DNA of 64,000 bases, taken from NCBI GenBank assembly GCA_036245525.1, contig BTPG01000006.1, positions 97,686,553-97,750,552 of the forward strand, in the 5' to 3' direction. Under the pieces are notes generated by a model. The model saw only the letters and a program-made list of their open reading frames with translations. It was not told where the DNA came from and did no database searches. Shown piece after piece: positions 54,847 through 64,000 of the stretch; position 1 is the stretch's first letter; each line of letters begins with the position of its first letter. This DNA is from Semisulcospira habei (taxonomy: Eukaryota; Mollusca; Gastropoda; Semisulcospiridae). The translations under genes were made by a program, and so were the position numbers.

Positions 54847-55812
54847 ACAGTGTCTGGGGAAATAATCTGTAATTCTTCTCTGACAAATGCCCTCTGAGGG
54901 GCTGGCTCATATAAATAATATATTGACGTGACAGCACCTGGAATTATTTTTTTTATATTGTGTACGGTCGTGGACCAGATGGGGTCGGTTGCTCTGCGTC
55001 TGACGTCATTCTCAGATTCGCCAGGCTGATATAAATATCTCACCTGTTTTGTAAACAAACTTGTGTCTGGCGCCAGCGGTGGCGTTGATTTTAGCGCAGT
55101 CTCTTGCCCTGACTGTATTGTTTCCAATTTAATAGCATCAGTGGGTTTTACATGGCCTTCGCTATTCATTGCTTTTATCACATGTGGTAATCTTTTTACC
55201 CACTCAGTGTTACGTGTGTCATGCATAAGTTCCTTAGCATACTGGTAGCTGAAAAGTCTTTCTGATAACTGTTGTTAAATTTCTCTACAATTGCCTGTGA
55301 TCTGTGCACACCTGGAATGCCGCGTCTAACCAGTACGCCTATGCTTCGCAAATAACTGATTAACGGCGCCCTTGAATTCAGATTCGTCATCAACCTGTAC
55401 GATGTACGAGCCTGGGGTATTTTAAAGGGCCTCAGCTATATATTTTTGTTAAAGCAGTCGCTACTGTGGTAGCATTCTTGTCAGTTATGGGCTCAGCGTC
55501 TTTGTACCTTGAAGCAATGTTGACAACAGTCAGTGCATACTTGTACCGTTTCTTTCTTATTGTGTCATGTGGTAAGAACAGGAGGTCCATTTGATGGGTG
55601 TCATTTGGTATAGTGTTTTCAAAATGAGGACGTGTTATTTTTCTTGGAGCAGGGAGATATATTTGCCATATTGCTTGTCTCTGTAACCATTGTTTTATCT
55701 GATTGAGTGTTACATCTCCACCCATGGCCGCCTGTAATTTCTGAATAGCGGTTTGTCCTTTTCAGTACCCAATTGGGGAGTAATATATTTTTGATAGTTT
55801 AGCGTCTGTCAT
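54834..55812 (-). pseudogene. INT: retroviral-type integrase, outer copy
   Basis: ATG 55812 (MTDAKLSKIYYSP) meets a TGA near 55762 in place of a Trp codon. The core with HQMDLLFLP (about 55595) is open. A frame change near 55390-55430 hits the second Asp region (a duplicated TACGA motif). EKFNN replaces the usual ENFNK at the third acidic site, with a 1-base loss near 55275. The C-terminal domain is open at 55226-54834. Confidence 0.9.
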
Positions 55813-56669
55813 TTTTTCTAGCAATATAAAGTCCAGTAAAATATTACAAATGTCATTCCTACTAGAACAAAGATTATTTCTCCGTTTCTTTGTTGTGGAC
55901 TGGGTTGGTAATAGTCGCTAAGTTTTGGTTTTGGGGTAGACATGTCATTACCCTTGACAAGATAGTATTCTCTGATTACATCATCAACATTAGAAAATGT
56001 ATGTTTCGCGTGACCTTCTAGTCTGAGTTTTTCATTGATGAAATCAAGTTTCTCTATTCGTTGCTTCTCATAATCCTGCTGGGCTTGAGCTAGTTTTTCA
56101 GACGCCTCATTGTTATGCTTCATTTCTTCTGCTGATTCCTCTCTACCCATTTGTGACCCGCCACCACAAAATGAGTCGTAAGTCACCTTTTGGACATTTT
56201 GAGATATTGATATCAGCAGAAACTAGAAAGAAAACCCTTTTCAATGGTGCCAATAACATGTGAATCAGACGATTGGTCACCGAGTTATGGTTTATAGAAA
56301 CTGGGGACCCCACACATGTACCCGACCACGCCACCCGACAATTTTCAAAATGAGTCTAAAGTCACTTTTTGGACATATTGAGATATTGATATCAGCAGAA
56401 ACTAGAAAGAAAACCCTTTTTAATGGTGCAAATAACATGTGAATCGGACGATTGGTCACCGAGTTATGGTTTTTAGAAACTGGGGACCCCGCACATATAC
56501 CCGACTATGCCACCCGACAATTTTCACGAATAGCGGGAAATCGGGTCAGGGACATTACGACTCATTTCGTGGTGGCGGGTCACATTTTTGAAAAAAGATA
56601 GTTTGATCCACTAAATGCCAATGCATTGACCATGGCGCCACCAATCATAATAGCTATTGTAGCCATACT
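55795..56669 (-). pseudogene. p145, outer copy, interrupted by MITE
   Basis: The first 20 or so codons (56669-56584) are separated from the rest (56152-55795) by a 431-bp MITE. The charged helix and DYYQPSPQQ region are intact; the C-terminal membrane segment is frameshifted near 55845. Confidence 0.8.
56153..56583. mobile_element. 431-bp MITE with internal duplication
   Basis: The ends are GTGACCCGCCACCAC...and its inverse (about 27-bp inverted repeats), flanked by ATTT (56149-56152, 56584-56587). Most of the interior is two direct copies of a unit of about 180 bp (56170-56345 and 56345-56530, AGATATTGATATCAGCAGAA in each). No ORF. Confidence 0.88.
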
Positions 56670-56674
56670 TTTAT

Positions 56675-56884
56675 TTACATAGAAACATTTTCAGGAATAA
56701 TTCCTTGCTTGATGAGAAAGTCTTTTGTAGCAATTGAAGCTGTGACAATTGTTATTAGTTTAGCCGAATCTTCCAGATCCAATCTACTGAGATCAGCTGA
56801 TTTCATTTTGAGTAGACTTTTTCCTAACATAGAGTAAGCAACAGCTAGTCCACTTATTACGGCAGAGTGATAGACAAGGTTCAT
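56675..56884 (-). pseudogene. p76, outer copy, start lost
   Basis: 69 codons from MNLVYHSAVISG to the stop at 56675. The MSDTKN start is missing through a small deletion near 56895. Otherwise it is like the other copies. Confidence 0.7.
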
Positions 56885-56927
56885 TAAGTTCTTTTCTAAT
56901 ACAAGAAAAATTAAAATAAAAAAATAA

Positions 56928-57409
56928 TCACTGCATTAGAAATGGGTCAACGGATTTGGATGATACTGGTAATGTGGCGACTTCTGGTTTTGTTTTTGGA
57001 GTGTCTGATTTTTGGGACACTGTTCGAGTCTGTGGTTTGTATTTTTTGTATAATTGGTAACCTACAAAACCAAATCCGACAACAAATCCAGCAACTATAT
57101 ATTTTGTTGTTTCGGGTTTAGACTCAGTTGATTGTCTCTCACTTTGATGTGGGTGTGATGCTCCTGATGGTCCAGATGGTGTTGGTTCTGATGGTCCTGA
57201 CGGTAGTGACACTGGTATTGTCACTGGTCCTGATGGTGGATCAGTTACATGAACCTTTTCTGTTAATGCTTGAAGCTGTAATTTTTTTGTCTGTTCCATT
57301 CGGCTAATCTTTTTCCAGTCTCTATCCAACCTGGACTTTTAGGTTTAGTGATCGTTTGAATCTGCGTCAAAACAGGGTTCTGTTGTGGAGTCATCTGGGT
57401 CTCGTCCAT
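56928..57409 (-). pseudogene. p90, leader plus membrane protein in -1 frame, outer copy
   Basis: Leader ATG 57409 (MDETQMTPQQNPVLTQIQT). A_AAA_AAT at 57287-57281, then -1 frame LQLQALTEKVHVTDPPSGP, a Gly/Pro/Ser linker, a membrane segment (YIVAGFVVGFGFVGYQLYKK) and the complete C-terminus ending VDPFLMQ at 56928. Given the -1 shift, this copy is the only one readable from start to end, about 155 residues. It is called a pseudogene only because its element is dead. Single-pass type topology with a basic cytosolic-like tail. Confidence 0.6.
57281..57287 (-). promoter_or_regulatory. candidate -1 ribosomal frameshift heptamer, outer copy
   Basis: A_AAA_AAT with the same codon phase as in the other copies. 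The zero frame ends six codons later in TAA. Confidence 0.55.
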
Positions 57410-57734
57410 TTTCTGCTGCTTTAAAATTTATTTTCAAAAAATCAATATGGCTCCCAGTGACAAGCAAAGTTACCACAGGTGCAAGGTAATTGCCAAACTT
57501 GTAAAACATGACGCATGCTAATTTACCAATTGAACTTGAAACAATAGGATTGCTTTCAAGGTCGTGTGATAGACTGTCAGTGTCTACAGGTAGAAAGTGA
57601 CTTACTGCTTTTGTGTATAGACAGACAAGAGATCAACTTAAATCCCAAGTCATTAGTGAAGCGATATGATTTTCATATTTGGAGTGTAGTTTAATTAACT
57701 CCTCAGCCATGAGGGATTCTATATCTTCTGTCAT
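57345..57734 (-). pseudogene. p150, outer copy
   Basis: ATG 57734 (MTEDIESLMAEELIKLHSKY). A TGA near 57634 (after MTWDLS) truncates it. The remainder aligns with the 129-codon middle copy. Confidence 0.65.
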
Positions 57735-57800
57735 GTATTGTTTTCTGAGATAAGCTTTTGATTTGCTTGAAACAACGACAGAGAGAAGATGCTGTTTTTT

Positions 57801-57866
57801 TTAGTCTAAGTCTTTGTTTTCTACAGCGCTGATATCGTTCAGAAGAAGTAATTCGTCTTGGTTCAT
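57801..57866 (-). CDS. 21-codon conserved ORF, outer copy
   Basis: ATG 57866, MNQDELLLLNDI, TAA at 57801. As in the inner copy, the frame after the TAA plus A-run stays open into p150. Confidence 0.5.
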   Translation of the reverse strand: MNQDELLLLNDISAVENKDLD

Positions 57867-57880
57867 TTTATAATGTAATT

Positions 57881-58995
57881 TAAAAAAGTAAAACAAAAAA
57901 ACAAAATTGTAGGTATTTTTGAAATTTGTAATCAAGCAAACTCACGTTTTTCTAGAAAGTTACATAAAAACAGTAACTTTATACGTTACCACCACTCAGT
58001 TATATAGTCAGTAACTTTTTAAGTTTACCCAAGACAAGACTATATGTGGCATATCAGCCTGTGTGTGGCAAACAGGTGGGTAAACAGGTCTATGAAGGTA
58101 GATTTGATTTTCAGTTGCCCGCGGGGTAGGACACTACACCAAACACTGTATTGTTTCGTAAGTAATTTCAAGTGCACTGTCATGTGAGTGTCAACTGAGT
58201 ACATAAACAACAGATCCTCAAAAGCCGCCCGGGCTCCGGGTTTGACTCCCGTTTTACAATGTATTAGTCAGCTGTACTCTCAGGACCCTCAATATGAGTA
58301 GGCTGTGAGTCTTGACTATGAACATTTGCCACAAGCCACGGCATAGTCTAACAACCCAATACTCTGGCACTACTGGGATCACTCCAAAAATATGAATAAT
58401 GTTAACGACATATAGGTCAAGTAACGACTATTGTTTTGCTGAATGGCCTGTCCTCACTGTTGCTCATATTTGGTGTATGCTATTGTCTTGTTACCTAGGT
58501 TCTGAATGTAACATGAATGACACATTTTTACATTAACATTCATGTCTCATAGCCACCTCACAAGAGAGAGAGACCTGATTTAAAAGGCAGTATAGATGTG
58601 CTATTACCTGTACTGTTTTAAATCAATGGTGCAGTCAACATGGAAAGCTGACGTCTTATTTATCTGTAGTGAGTCACGAACACCTGTCCTGTTTGCACCA
58701 AAATCTGTCTCGTCATAATTTCTGAGGAAAACAAAAGTCGTGTCTACGCACGCAAGGGTCCATGTGTGGCAATAACTTGGGGACAACAAGATTCTGAAAG
58801 AGTGTGTGTGCTGGCGGGTGGGGTGAAAAGTTAGCTAGCTGGTTTGGAAATTGTAAACTGCTCGAGAAAAAACTAGCTCTGTCGTATGTATCACCATGGG
58901 ATGTTACCTTTGTGTAGTAAGGTAGGTACTTAATGTTTTGTTTGTGTGTTTATGCTAGTATGTATGTGCGTGTGTGTTACTGTTTGTCACTGTGT
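57881..58995. other. flank of the outer Polinton, no gene
   Basis: The first 150 bp contain GTAACTTT/AAAGTTAC repeats and a GAAATTTGTAATCAAG block (57917-57932) whose near match occurs inverted at about 16490-16510; it could be the remnant terminus of the outer Polinton. The remainder is unique sequence with no supported gene. Confidence 0.5.
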
Positions 58996-59024
58996 GTGTG
59001 TGTGTGTGTGCGCGTGTGTTAGTG

Positions 59025-59080
<56 letters not shown>
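58996..59080 (+). repeat. (TG)n microsatellite
   Basis: Two TG runs separated by a short CGCG/TTAG break. Confidence 0.95.
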
Positions 59081-59081
<1 letters not shown>

Positions 59082-59885
59082 CTAAACCTGTTCCACGAGG
59101 CTCTTTGGGAGCCCTAAAATAAATTCGTTTTGAAAAAACAGAAATCTTTTTCAACCTCAGACAAAACCGGATGAGACGCTATAATGTATTCACGGTACTT
59201 CAGTTTTATCCGGTTGAGATGATATGATGTCAGCACTGTTATACCAGTTAGTTGTTGGCTGTATGTGTGTTCATGTATGCGTGTGTTTGTATGTGTGTGT
59301 GTGTGTGTGTGTATGTGTTCATGTGTGTGTTCGTTGTGTCTGTTCGTGTGTCTGTGTGTTCATGTGTAGAGATATAAGCAGACGAAAGCAGGTGTCAAAA
59401 TTAATAAATCTCCTCATCACACATACTCAGCTAGGCAAAACATAACCTTAAAAATGTTATCAGTAAAATAACATTAAACAAGTCTAGCTAGCCTACTCGC
59501 AACAAGAGAGCTAACAGTACAGTTGACTAATACGTTGTAAACGGGAGTTAGGCCTGGGGTCCGAGGCTCTTGAGAATCTGACCTGTGTCCACTTATAAAA
59601 ATCTAGGCTCCTGAGAATCATAGTCTCTGTAAAACCCTATATGATCAGTACGAGGCAGCCAGATACTGGGGGTTTTACAAATGCTATAATCCTCAGTATG
59701 AGGTAGTCCAGATACCGGGGGTTTAACTAGAAATGTCTGCAGTTGAATAACATTCGTTTGCAGTGTGTGTGTGGTAGTCATGGGTGCAGAGCTGCAATGG
59801 TAATGCTCATAAACATGGTAATGCTCGAAAAAAATTTAATTAACAGTGCTTGTTTAGGTGTTGTCAGAGACAATGGTTATAGAGA
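59081..59885. other. intergenic, microsatellite and short duplication
   Basis: Contains a second TG-rich array (59263-59367) and a pair of degenerate direct repeats of about 45 bp with GATACTGGGGGTTTTA (about 59663) and GATACCGGGGGTTTAA (about 59711). No gene supported. Confidence 0.6.
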
Positions 59886-60090
59886 GAGATAATAAGAGAA
59901 TTCCAGAGCTTTAAAATCAATAATGCCGCACTAATCATGCTCGCCACTTTAAAAAAAAAAAATCAACAGGGTAATTTGGTGATAGTGGAGAGTTGATGGC
60001 GGGTCAATGAGTTTATTATCAATAATGGCGAGATTTATAGATCGATGCGGCATTATTGATTTTTTATTCTTTGTATTCTCTTATTATCTA
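59886..60090. mobile_element. small MITE-like inverted repeat
   Basis: Imperfect inverted repeats of about 40 bp bound 205 bp: GATAATAAGAGAAT...ATCAATAATGCCGCA at 59889-59932 and its inverse at 60046-60088. It lies directly 5' of the LINE that follows. Confidence 0.65.
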
Positions 60091-61529
60091 TTTCTAACTT
60101 GGACCCTGATGCTCCTAAGAACTATAGGCCAGTATCAAACCTTCCATATTTGTCAAAGCTCTTAGAACGTGTGGTGGCTGATAGACTGGCTGATCATGTG
60201 TATAGGTACCAGCTACTGGATAAATTTCAGTCTGCATACAGGCCAGGTCATTCTACAGAGACCGCAGTGCTGCGTGTCTTAAATGACATTCTCTGTGCAG
60301 CTGATCGTGGTGACCACTCACTCCTGGTACTGCTGGATCTCAGTGCGGCATTTGATACCATAGATCACCAGATACTGCTGCAGAAACTTCAGCTTGAGTT
60401 TGGTGACGGACTGTGTCTTACAGTGGTTTCGATCGTACTGTACCTTGTAGGTGTTAATGGTGTGGCGTCTGATGTTACCCGGCTAGTATGCGGGGTCCCT
60501 CAAGGGTCCGTCTTAGGGCCTGTTCTGTTCTCTGTCTACACCACTAAGTTAGGATGTGTGATTGACAAGTACAGGTTAGGGCGACAGTTGTTTGCAGATG
60601 ACTCTGGTCTATATGACTCATTTCATCCTGACAATGTCTCCGCTTCTCAGACAGTGCAGAAAATCGATTCGTGCTGCCTAGAAATCAAGTCCTGGATGTC
60701 AACCAACATGCTGAAGTTAAATGATGATAAGACTGAGGCAATTCTGTGTGGACCCAAGAACAAACTGGGTGTGGAATCTCTTGATGCCATCCGTGTTGGT
60801 GAGTCTCTCATCCCTTTCTCCAAGACTGTCCGAGATCTTGGTGTCTTTGTCGATATTAGTCTTACCATGGAAGACCATATCAGTGCTGTTGTCAGGGGAT
60901 GCTACTTCCATCTTCGCTCCCTTGGGAAACTACGACCTGTCCTGACAGCCAAAGCTGCAAATGCTATCGCCGTTGCCCTTGTCCTATCCAGACTGGACTA
61001 CCTTAACAGCTGTCTTTGGGGTCGGCCGGAGCAACAACTCAGGCGTCTTCAACTGGTTCAGAACACTGCCGCCAGAATTGTCACATGAATCAAAAGAAGG
61101 GAGCATATCACACCAGTCCTTAAGCAGTTGCACTGGCTTCCAGTGAAGCAAAGAATTGATCACAAGATTCTCACTTTGTGACACAAGTCTATAAATGACC
61201 CAGACTCACCAGAGTACCTCCGGGAAATAGTCCCACGCCATAACCTCCGAGGCAGCTCCGTTCTGCTGTCCAGTCCAAACTGTGCACCGCAAGTGTTGAA
61301 AGCCACACAAAGAAGCGACTTGGTTTCCGGGCATTTTTACACTGCGGACCTAGGCTGTGGAATGGACTACCAGAATCCTTGAGGGACATTGACTGCATTA
61401 GCACCTTCAGGATGCACCTCAAAACCCAACTCTTTCTTGACTTTTAATTCTAGGACTACTGTGCACCAGAAGTTGCCTGTGTTGTTTTTATTTATTTATT
61501 TTTATTTCTTTTTTCTTTCTTTTTTTATT

Positions 61530-61574
<45 letters not shown>

Positions 61575-61641
61575 TCGCCCTGAGCATGCTGCTAGCATGG
61601 AGTGGATGCACATTACAAGTGGACATCATCATCATCATCTA
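60091..61641 (+). mobile_element. 5'-truncated CR1-like LINE
   Basis: Contains the RT domain, a 3' UTR with a poly-T run (61528-61573, about 45 T) and a 3' end CATTACAAGTGGAC followed by (ATC)n at 61626-61641, a tail type used by CR1-group LINEs. Confidence 0.85.
60099..61446 (+). pseudogene. CR1-like LINE reverse transcriptase
   Basis: The RT region has NYRPVSNLPYLSKLLERVV (about 60120), motif A LLVLLDLSAAFDTIDH (about 60330), VPQGSVLGPVLFSVY (about 60497) and motif C LFADDSGLYDS (about 60588). It is open for 329 codons to 61088. A frame change then leads to EHITPVLKQLHWLPVKQRID (about 61100-61160), a stop near 61180, and further changes before the RMHLKTQLF-like end near 61430. The endonuclease is missing (5' truncation). 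Some motif residues are degraded and the copy is dead. Confidence 0.9.
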
Positions 61642-62180
61642 CTGTCTAACAGAGCTAAGCCTCCTGAGCTCAAGGTAGCAGCAGCGGGACAGTTGAGACA
61701 CGTGATCGTTCATGGACAGCACATTATCAATATAAACACCTAGGTTTTTCTCACCATCTTTTCAGAGGGATGTCCTTCCACAAACGATCAAGGACTCATC
61801 ATGGGAGACACTCACCCTGGAGCGAGTGCCTACCACAATGGCGTCTGTTTTCCTTCGTTGAGCTTTAGCTTGTTGTCTGTCATCCAGTCCTTAACAGCTT
61901 CTATACATGTCATGCAGAAGAGACGAGAATATTTGAGAGTAGCATCTTTCTCAGTTCACCTGTGTGTCATCGGCACATTTGTGATGTTCACATCCTTTAC
62001 TGGCGATCACCTCAGATACAGGCTGCGTGTACAAGGAAATCAAGACCGGTCCGAGAACTGAGCCCTGCGGTACGCCATATCTCAGAAGGAGGGGAGCAGA
62101 AGTAGAATTTTGTATAATGACACGTTGAAACCTATCAGACACTGAAATATGAGGAGAACCAGTCATGGACCCACTATATT
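61642..62180 (-). mobile_element. LINE reverse transcriptase fragment, antisense
   Basis: On the minus strand VPQGSVLGPVLISLYTQ (about 62075) and CADDTQVN (about 61960) are the RT GxPQGS and motif C blocks of a second, different LINE. WMTDNKLKLNEGK follows at about 61885. The frames are broken. No promoter-side sequence is present. Confidence 0.8.
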
Positions 62181-62335
62181 ATTAGTTCAGATGTCTCAGC
62201 GATTATGCATCACTACCTCCTTTTCGTTATCTCAGTTATAACGATAGAGGAAGACTGAACTGGCTTTCAGGGGCGGACAATGCCGGCGCCAAACCCACTG
62301 ACCGCTGGCTGGTGCTAAAGAGGGAAAAGGTTGGA

Positions 62336-62731
62336 TGTACATTGCTTAACGTCCCGACAGCAACAAGATTTTCTCAGGACGTGCCTGCACCGCTTGTGAA
62401 AACAAACAAAAAACCCCACACAAAACAACAACAACAACAACAAACCCCAACTAAACAGAATATTGAATGTATGTCGCCAGCCGGTCTATTTCGCTAAATA
62501 AAGCTAAGACCATTTAGCAATACACATCCAATATCAAGAGCTACAGAAAGCGAAGACAGTAGGGAGAGTTTAAAAAAGGAAAATACAGGTGAATGGACCA
62601 AGAGTGGACAGAAACACATGAATCAAACCCAGAATAGAGGGGAAAACCCACCCTGTGGGGCTGACCAGGGTGACCATGGGAACTAAAAAGTAGTTAACCC
62701 CACCCAAGTCCCCCAGGGCAGACCCGGGTGG
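62336..62731 (-). mobile_element. SINE-like retroposon, copy 3
   Basis: The same family as 42408-42796 and 50841-51226, on the minus strand. The tail side (GTACATTGCTTAACGTCCCG) is at 62336 and the head side (CAGACCCGGGTGG) at 62731. It is diverged and has an internal (AAC)n expansion at 62425-62445. Confidence 0.85.
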
Positions 62732-62879
62732 AGGTAAAGAGAAAAAAGGAAGGGTCCTGAAATACGATGCCGTCATCAGGCGCTGGTCCAGAAATTAGTT
62801 TAGATAGCTTGACCCTCCACCTTACCACAACCCTCGCCCACTCGGCACCGGCTCCACGTGGCGTGGGTGGGTAGTCTCC

Positions 62880-63479
62880 TCAGTCACTGACTGAGTGGGC
62901 TAGCAGAGAGGTGCCATCTTTGTCCAGGATTAGGACTTGATGTCAGCAGATATGTTGTTCAGTCTTTTTCACTGATCCGGTTTTTAAGGAGCTGTGCTAA
63001 CCCAGGTCGTACCATGTTGGATTGGTCCTTAAAAATACTCGTGAGCTTTTGGTCCTTTGGATCCCAAGTGTTTGCCGTGCTTGGAGACCCGTGTCGGGGG
63101 AGAAGAGGATCCTGGTGGCTGAAACACTCCACTTTGGCCTTGACTTCTACCTAAACGGGAGGCTAGTCATACCGGCCTAGTCAATCGGCTCTTGTCACGT
63201 TGAGCCCTATCCCTCTGTTGACATGCGGGTTGCTATACGGAGCACCATGCTATAGCCTTTGCTGCTGATTAGGTGCTTTACGCCAGTATTCCCCTGCATT
63301 CAACGGTGTGATAGAAGGCGGTGGCTCAAACGGTTCAATCGGGCTTACCCCCTTGAGTATATCTTAACGGCAGTCTCCATTGTGCGTCGGCTGGAGACCC
63401 GCCGACATTTGCACTTTCCCTTGTTGGGCTCGGTGGCAGGCGGGGACCCCCGGGGGATGAATATCTCTACTATTATAAT
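62880..63479 (+). mobile_element. 5' UTR-like start of a Jockey-group LINE
   Basis: GC-richer, gene-free sequence leading directly into a LINE ORF1. I infer that it is the 5' UTR of that LINE, which continues out of the window. The exact 5' boundary is not visible to me. Confidence 0.5.
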
Positions 63480-64000
63480 ATGGAAAAAAAAAAACCCTTG
63501 CACAGAAGCGGCACATAGCCACCAACATTGAACGTGACAGTGACTCGGACTGTGGGGAAGCGACGCCTCAGGCGTCGGCCGTATGGCCTCGCTTCCTCAT
63601 TGTCCATAGCAAGGTGAAGGAGAAACCTGTTACCAAGCTGCATCCTTTTCTGGTGGGGGAGACCCTCAGGAGCCGTGTTGGCAGACCTGACGCCCAGCGC
63701 CTCAGGTCTGGTGACTTGCTGGTGGAGTGCCGTACCCGGGCACACTCCAGCGGGCTACTGAGGCTCTCTTCCATCGGAGACACTCCAGTGGAGGTCACAC
63801 CCCACAAAACTATGAATTCGTCAAGAGGCGTAATCAAAGATCAAGCTTTGGCAGAACTGTCGGAAGATGAACTTGTACAGAACCTTAAGTCTCAGGGGGT
63901 GACTTACGTCAGATGCTTCGCTTCCAAGCGAGGTGGTGGTAGAGAACCGTCTCCTACCATCATCCTGACGTTTGACACCCCCACCCCTCCTACTACCATC
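63480..64000 (+). CDS. LINE ORF1 (Gag-like nucleic-acid binding protein), partial
   Basis: The frame is open from 63479 to the window edge (about 173 codons). WPRFLIVHSKVKEKPVTKL, LRSGDLLVECRTRAHSSGLL and VEVTPHKTMNSSRGVIKD match the conserved N-terminal region of ORF1 proteins of Jockey-like LINEs, which package LINE RNA. The likely start ATG at 63480 is one base out of frame because of an 11-A run directly after it, so a deletion in the run has probably broken this copy. The rest of ORF1 and ORF2 lie beyond the window. Confidence 0.75.

Larger units (their letters stand above)
54599..57880. mobile_element. OUTER Polinton, right part
   Basis: Begins exactly where the left part stopped in PolB and continues with integrase, p145, p76, p90, p150 and the 21-codon ORF, all minus strand. 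Similarity to the other copies ends near 57880. It shares with the left part a heavily mutated state. Confidence 0.85.

Noticed and set aside
57881..60090. Host exons in the flank
   Set aside because: I looked for long open frames or splice-bounded conserved protein segments and saw none; only microsatellites and small repeats.

Overview
The window looks like genomic DNA of a marine invertebrate, most likely a lophotrochozoan and probably a mollusc. The reasons are dense non-LTR retrotransposon fragments with GTTTAACGCC-type and GACGTTAA-type tails, abundant (GT)n and (CCACCA)n arrays, MITEs, a SINE family, and no recognisable host gene. Almost everything is transposable-element sequence. The dominant content is at least three copies of one Polinton/Maverick-type endogenous DNA virus, aligned here by eye.

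Layout. 1-2640: 3' part of an L1/Tx1-like LINE. 2820-2990: AT/GT microsatellite. 3041-13016: left part of an OUTER Polinton (penton-like protein, p425, p411, capsid, ATPase, p132, PolB). 13017-54598: a 41.6-kb block inserted into the outer PolB gene. 54599-57880: right part of the OUTER Polinton; it resumes in PolB at the codon where the left part stops, then carries integrase and small genes. A GAACA target duplication flanks the block. The block is a MIDDLE Polinton (13017-23877 plus 44309-54598), itself interrupted by an oppositely oriented INNER Polinton (23879-44308). 57881-64000: microsatellites, a MITE, LINE pieces, a SINE copy and the 5' end of another LINE.

Comparing copies gives one gene order: 21-codon ORF > p150 > p90 > p76 > p145 > integrase > < PolB < p132 < ATPase < capsid > p411 < p425 > penton-like > p291 > p73 > p148. 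Integrase and PolB are replication/integration genes. ATPase, capsid, penton-like and the membrane/coiled-coil proteins look like a virion module. I see no adenovirus-type protease. Genes are packed, two convergent pairs overlap at their 3' ends, divergent pairs are separated by about 30 bp, and many start codons directly follow an A/T-rich ATAAAA motif. Most copies carry frameshifts, stops or insertions. The inner copy keeps p411, ATPase and p132 open and the capsid nearly so. All PolB genes and all integrase genes are broken, so nothing here looks autonomous.

Secondary insertions date the layers: a 4.2-kb LTR retrotransposon coding only Gag and protease, a 6.5-kb element with long inverted repeats and no visible transposase, a pogo/Tigger-like MITE, a second MITE, SINE copies, and several 5'-truncated LINE tails. 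Most have clear target-site duplications.
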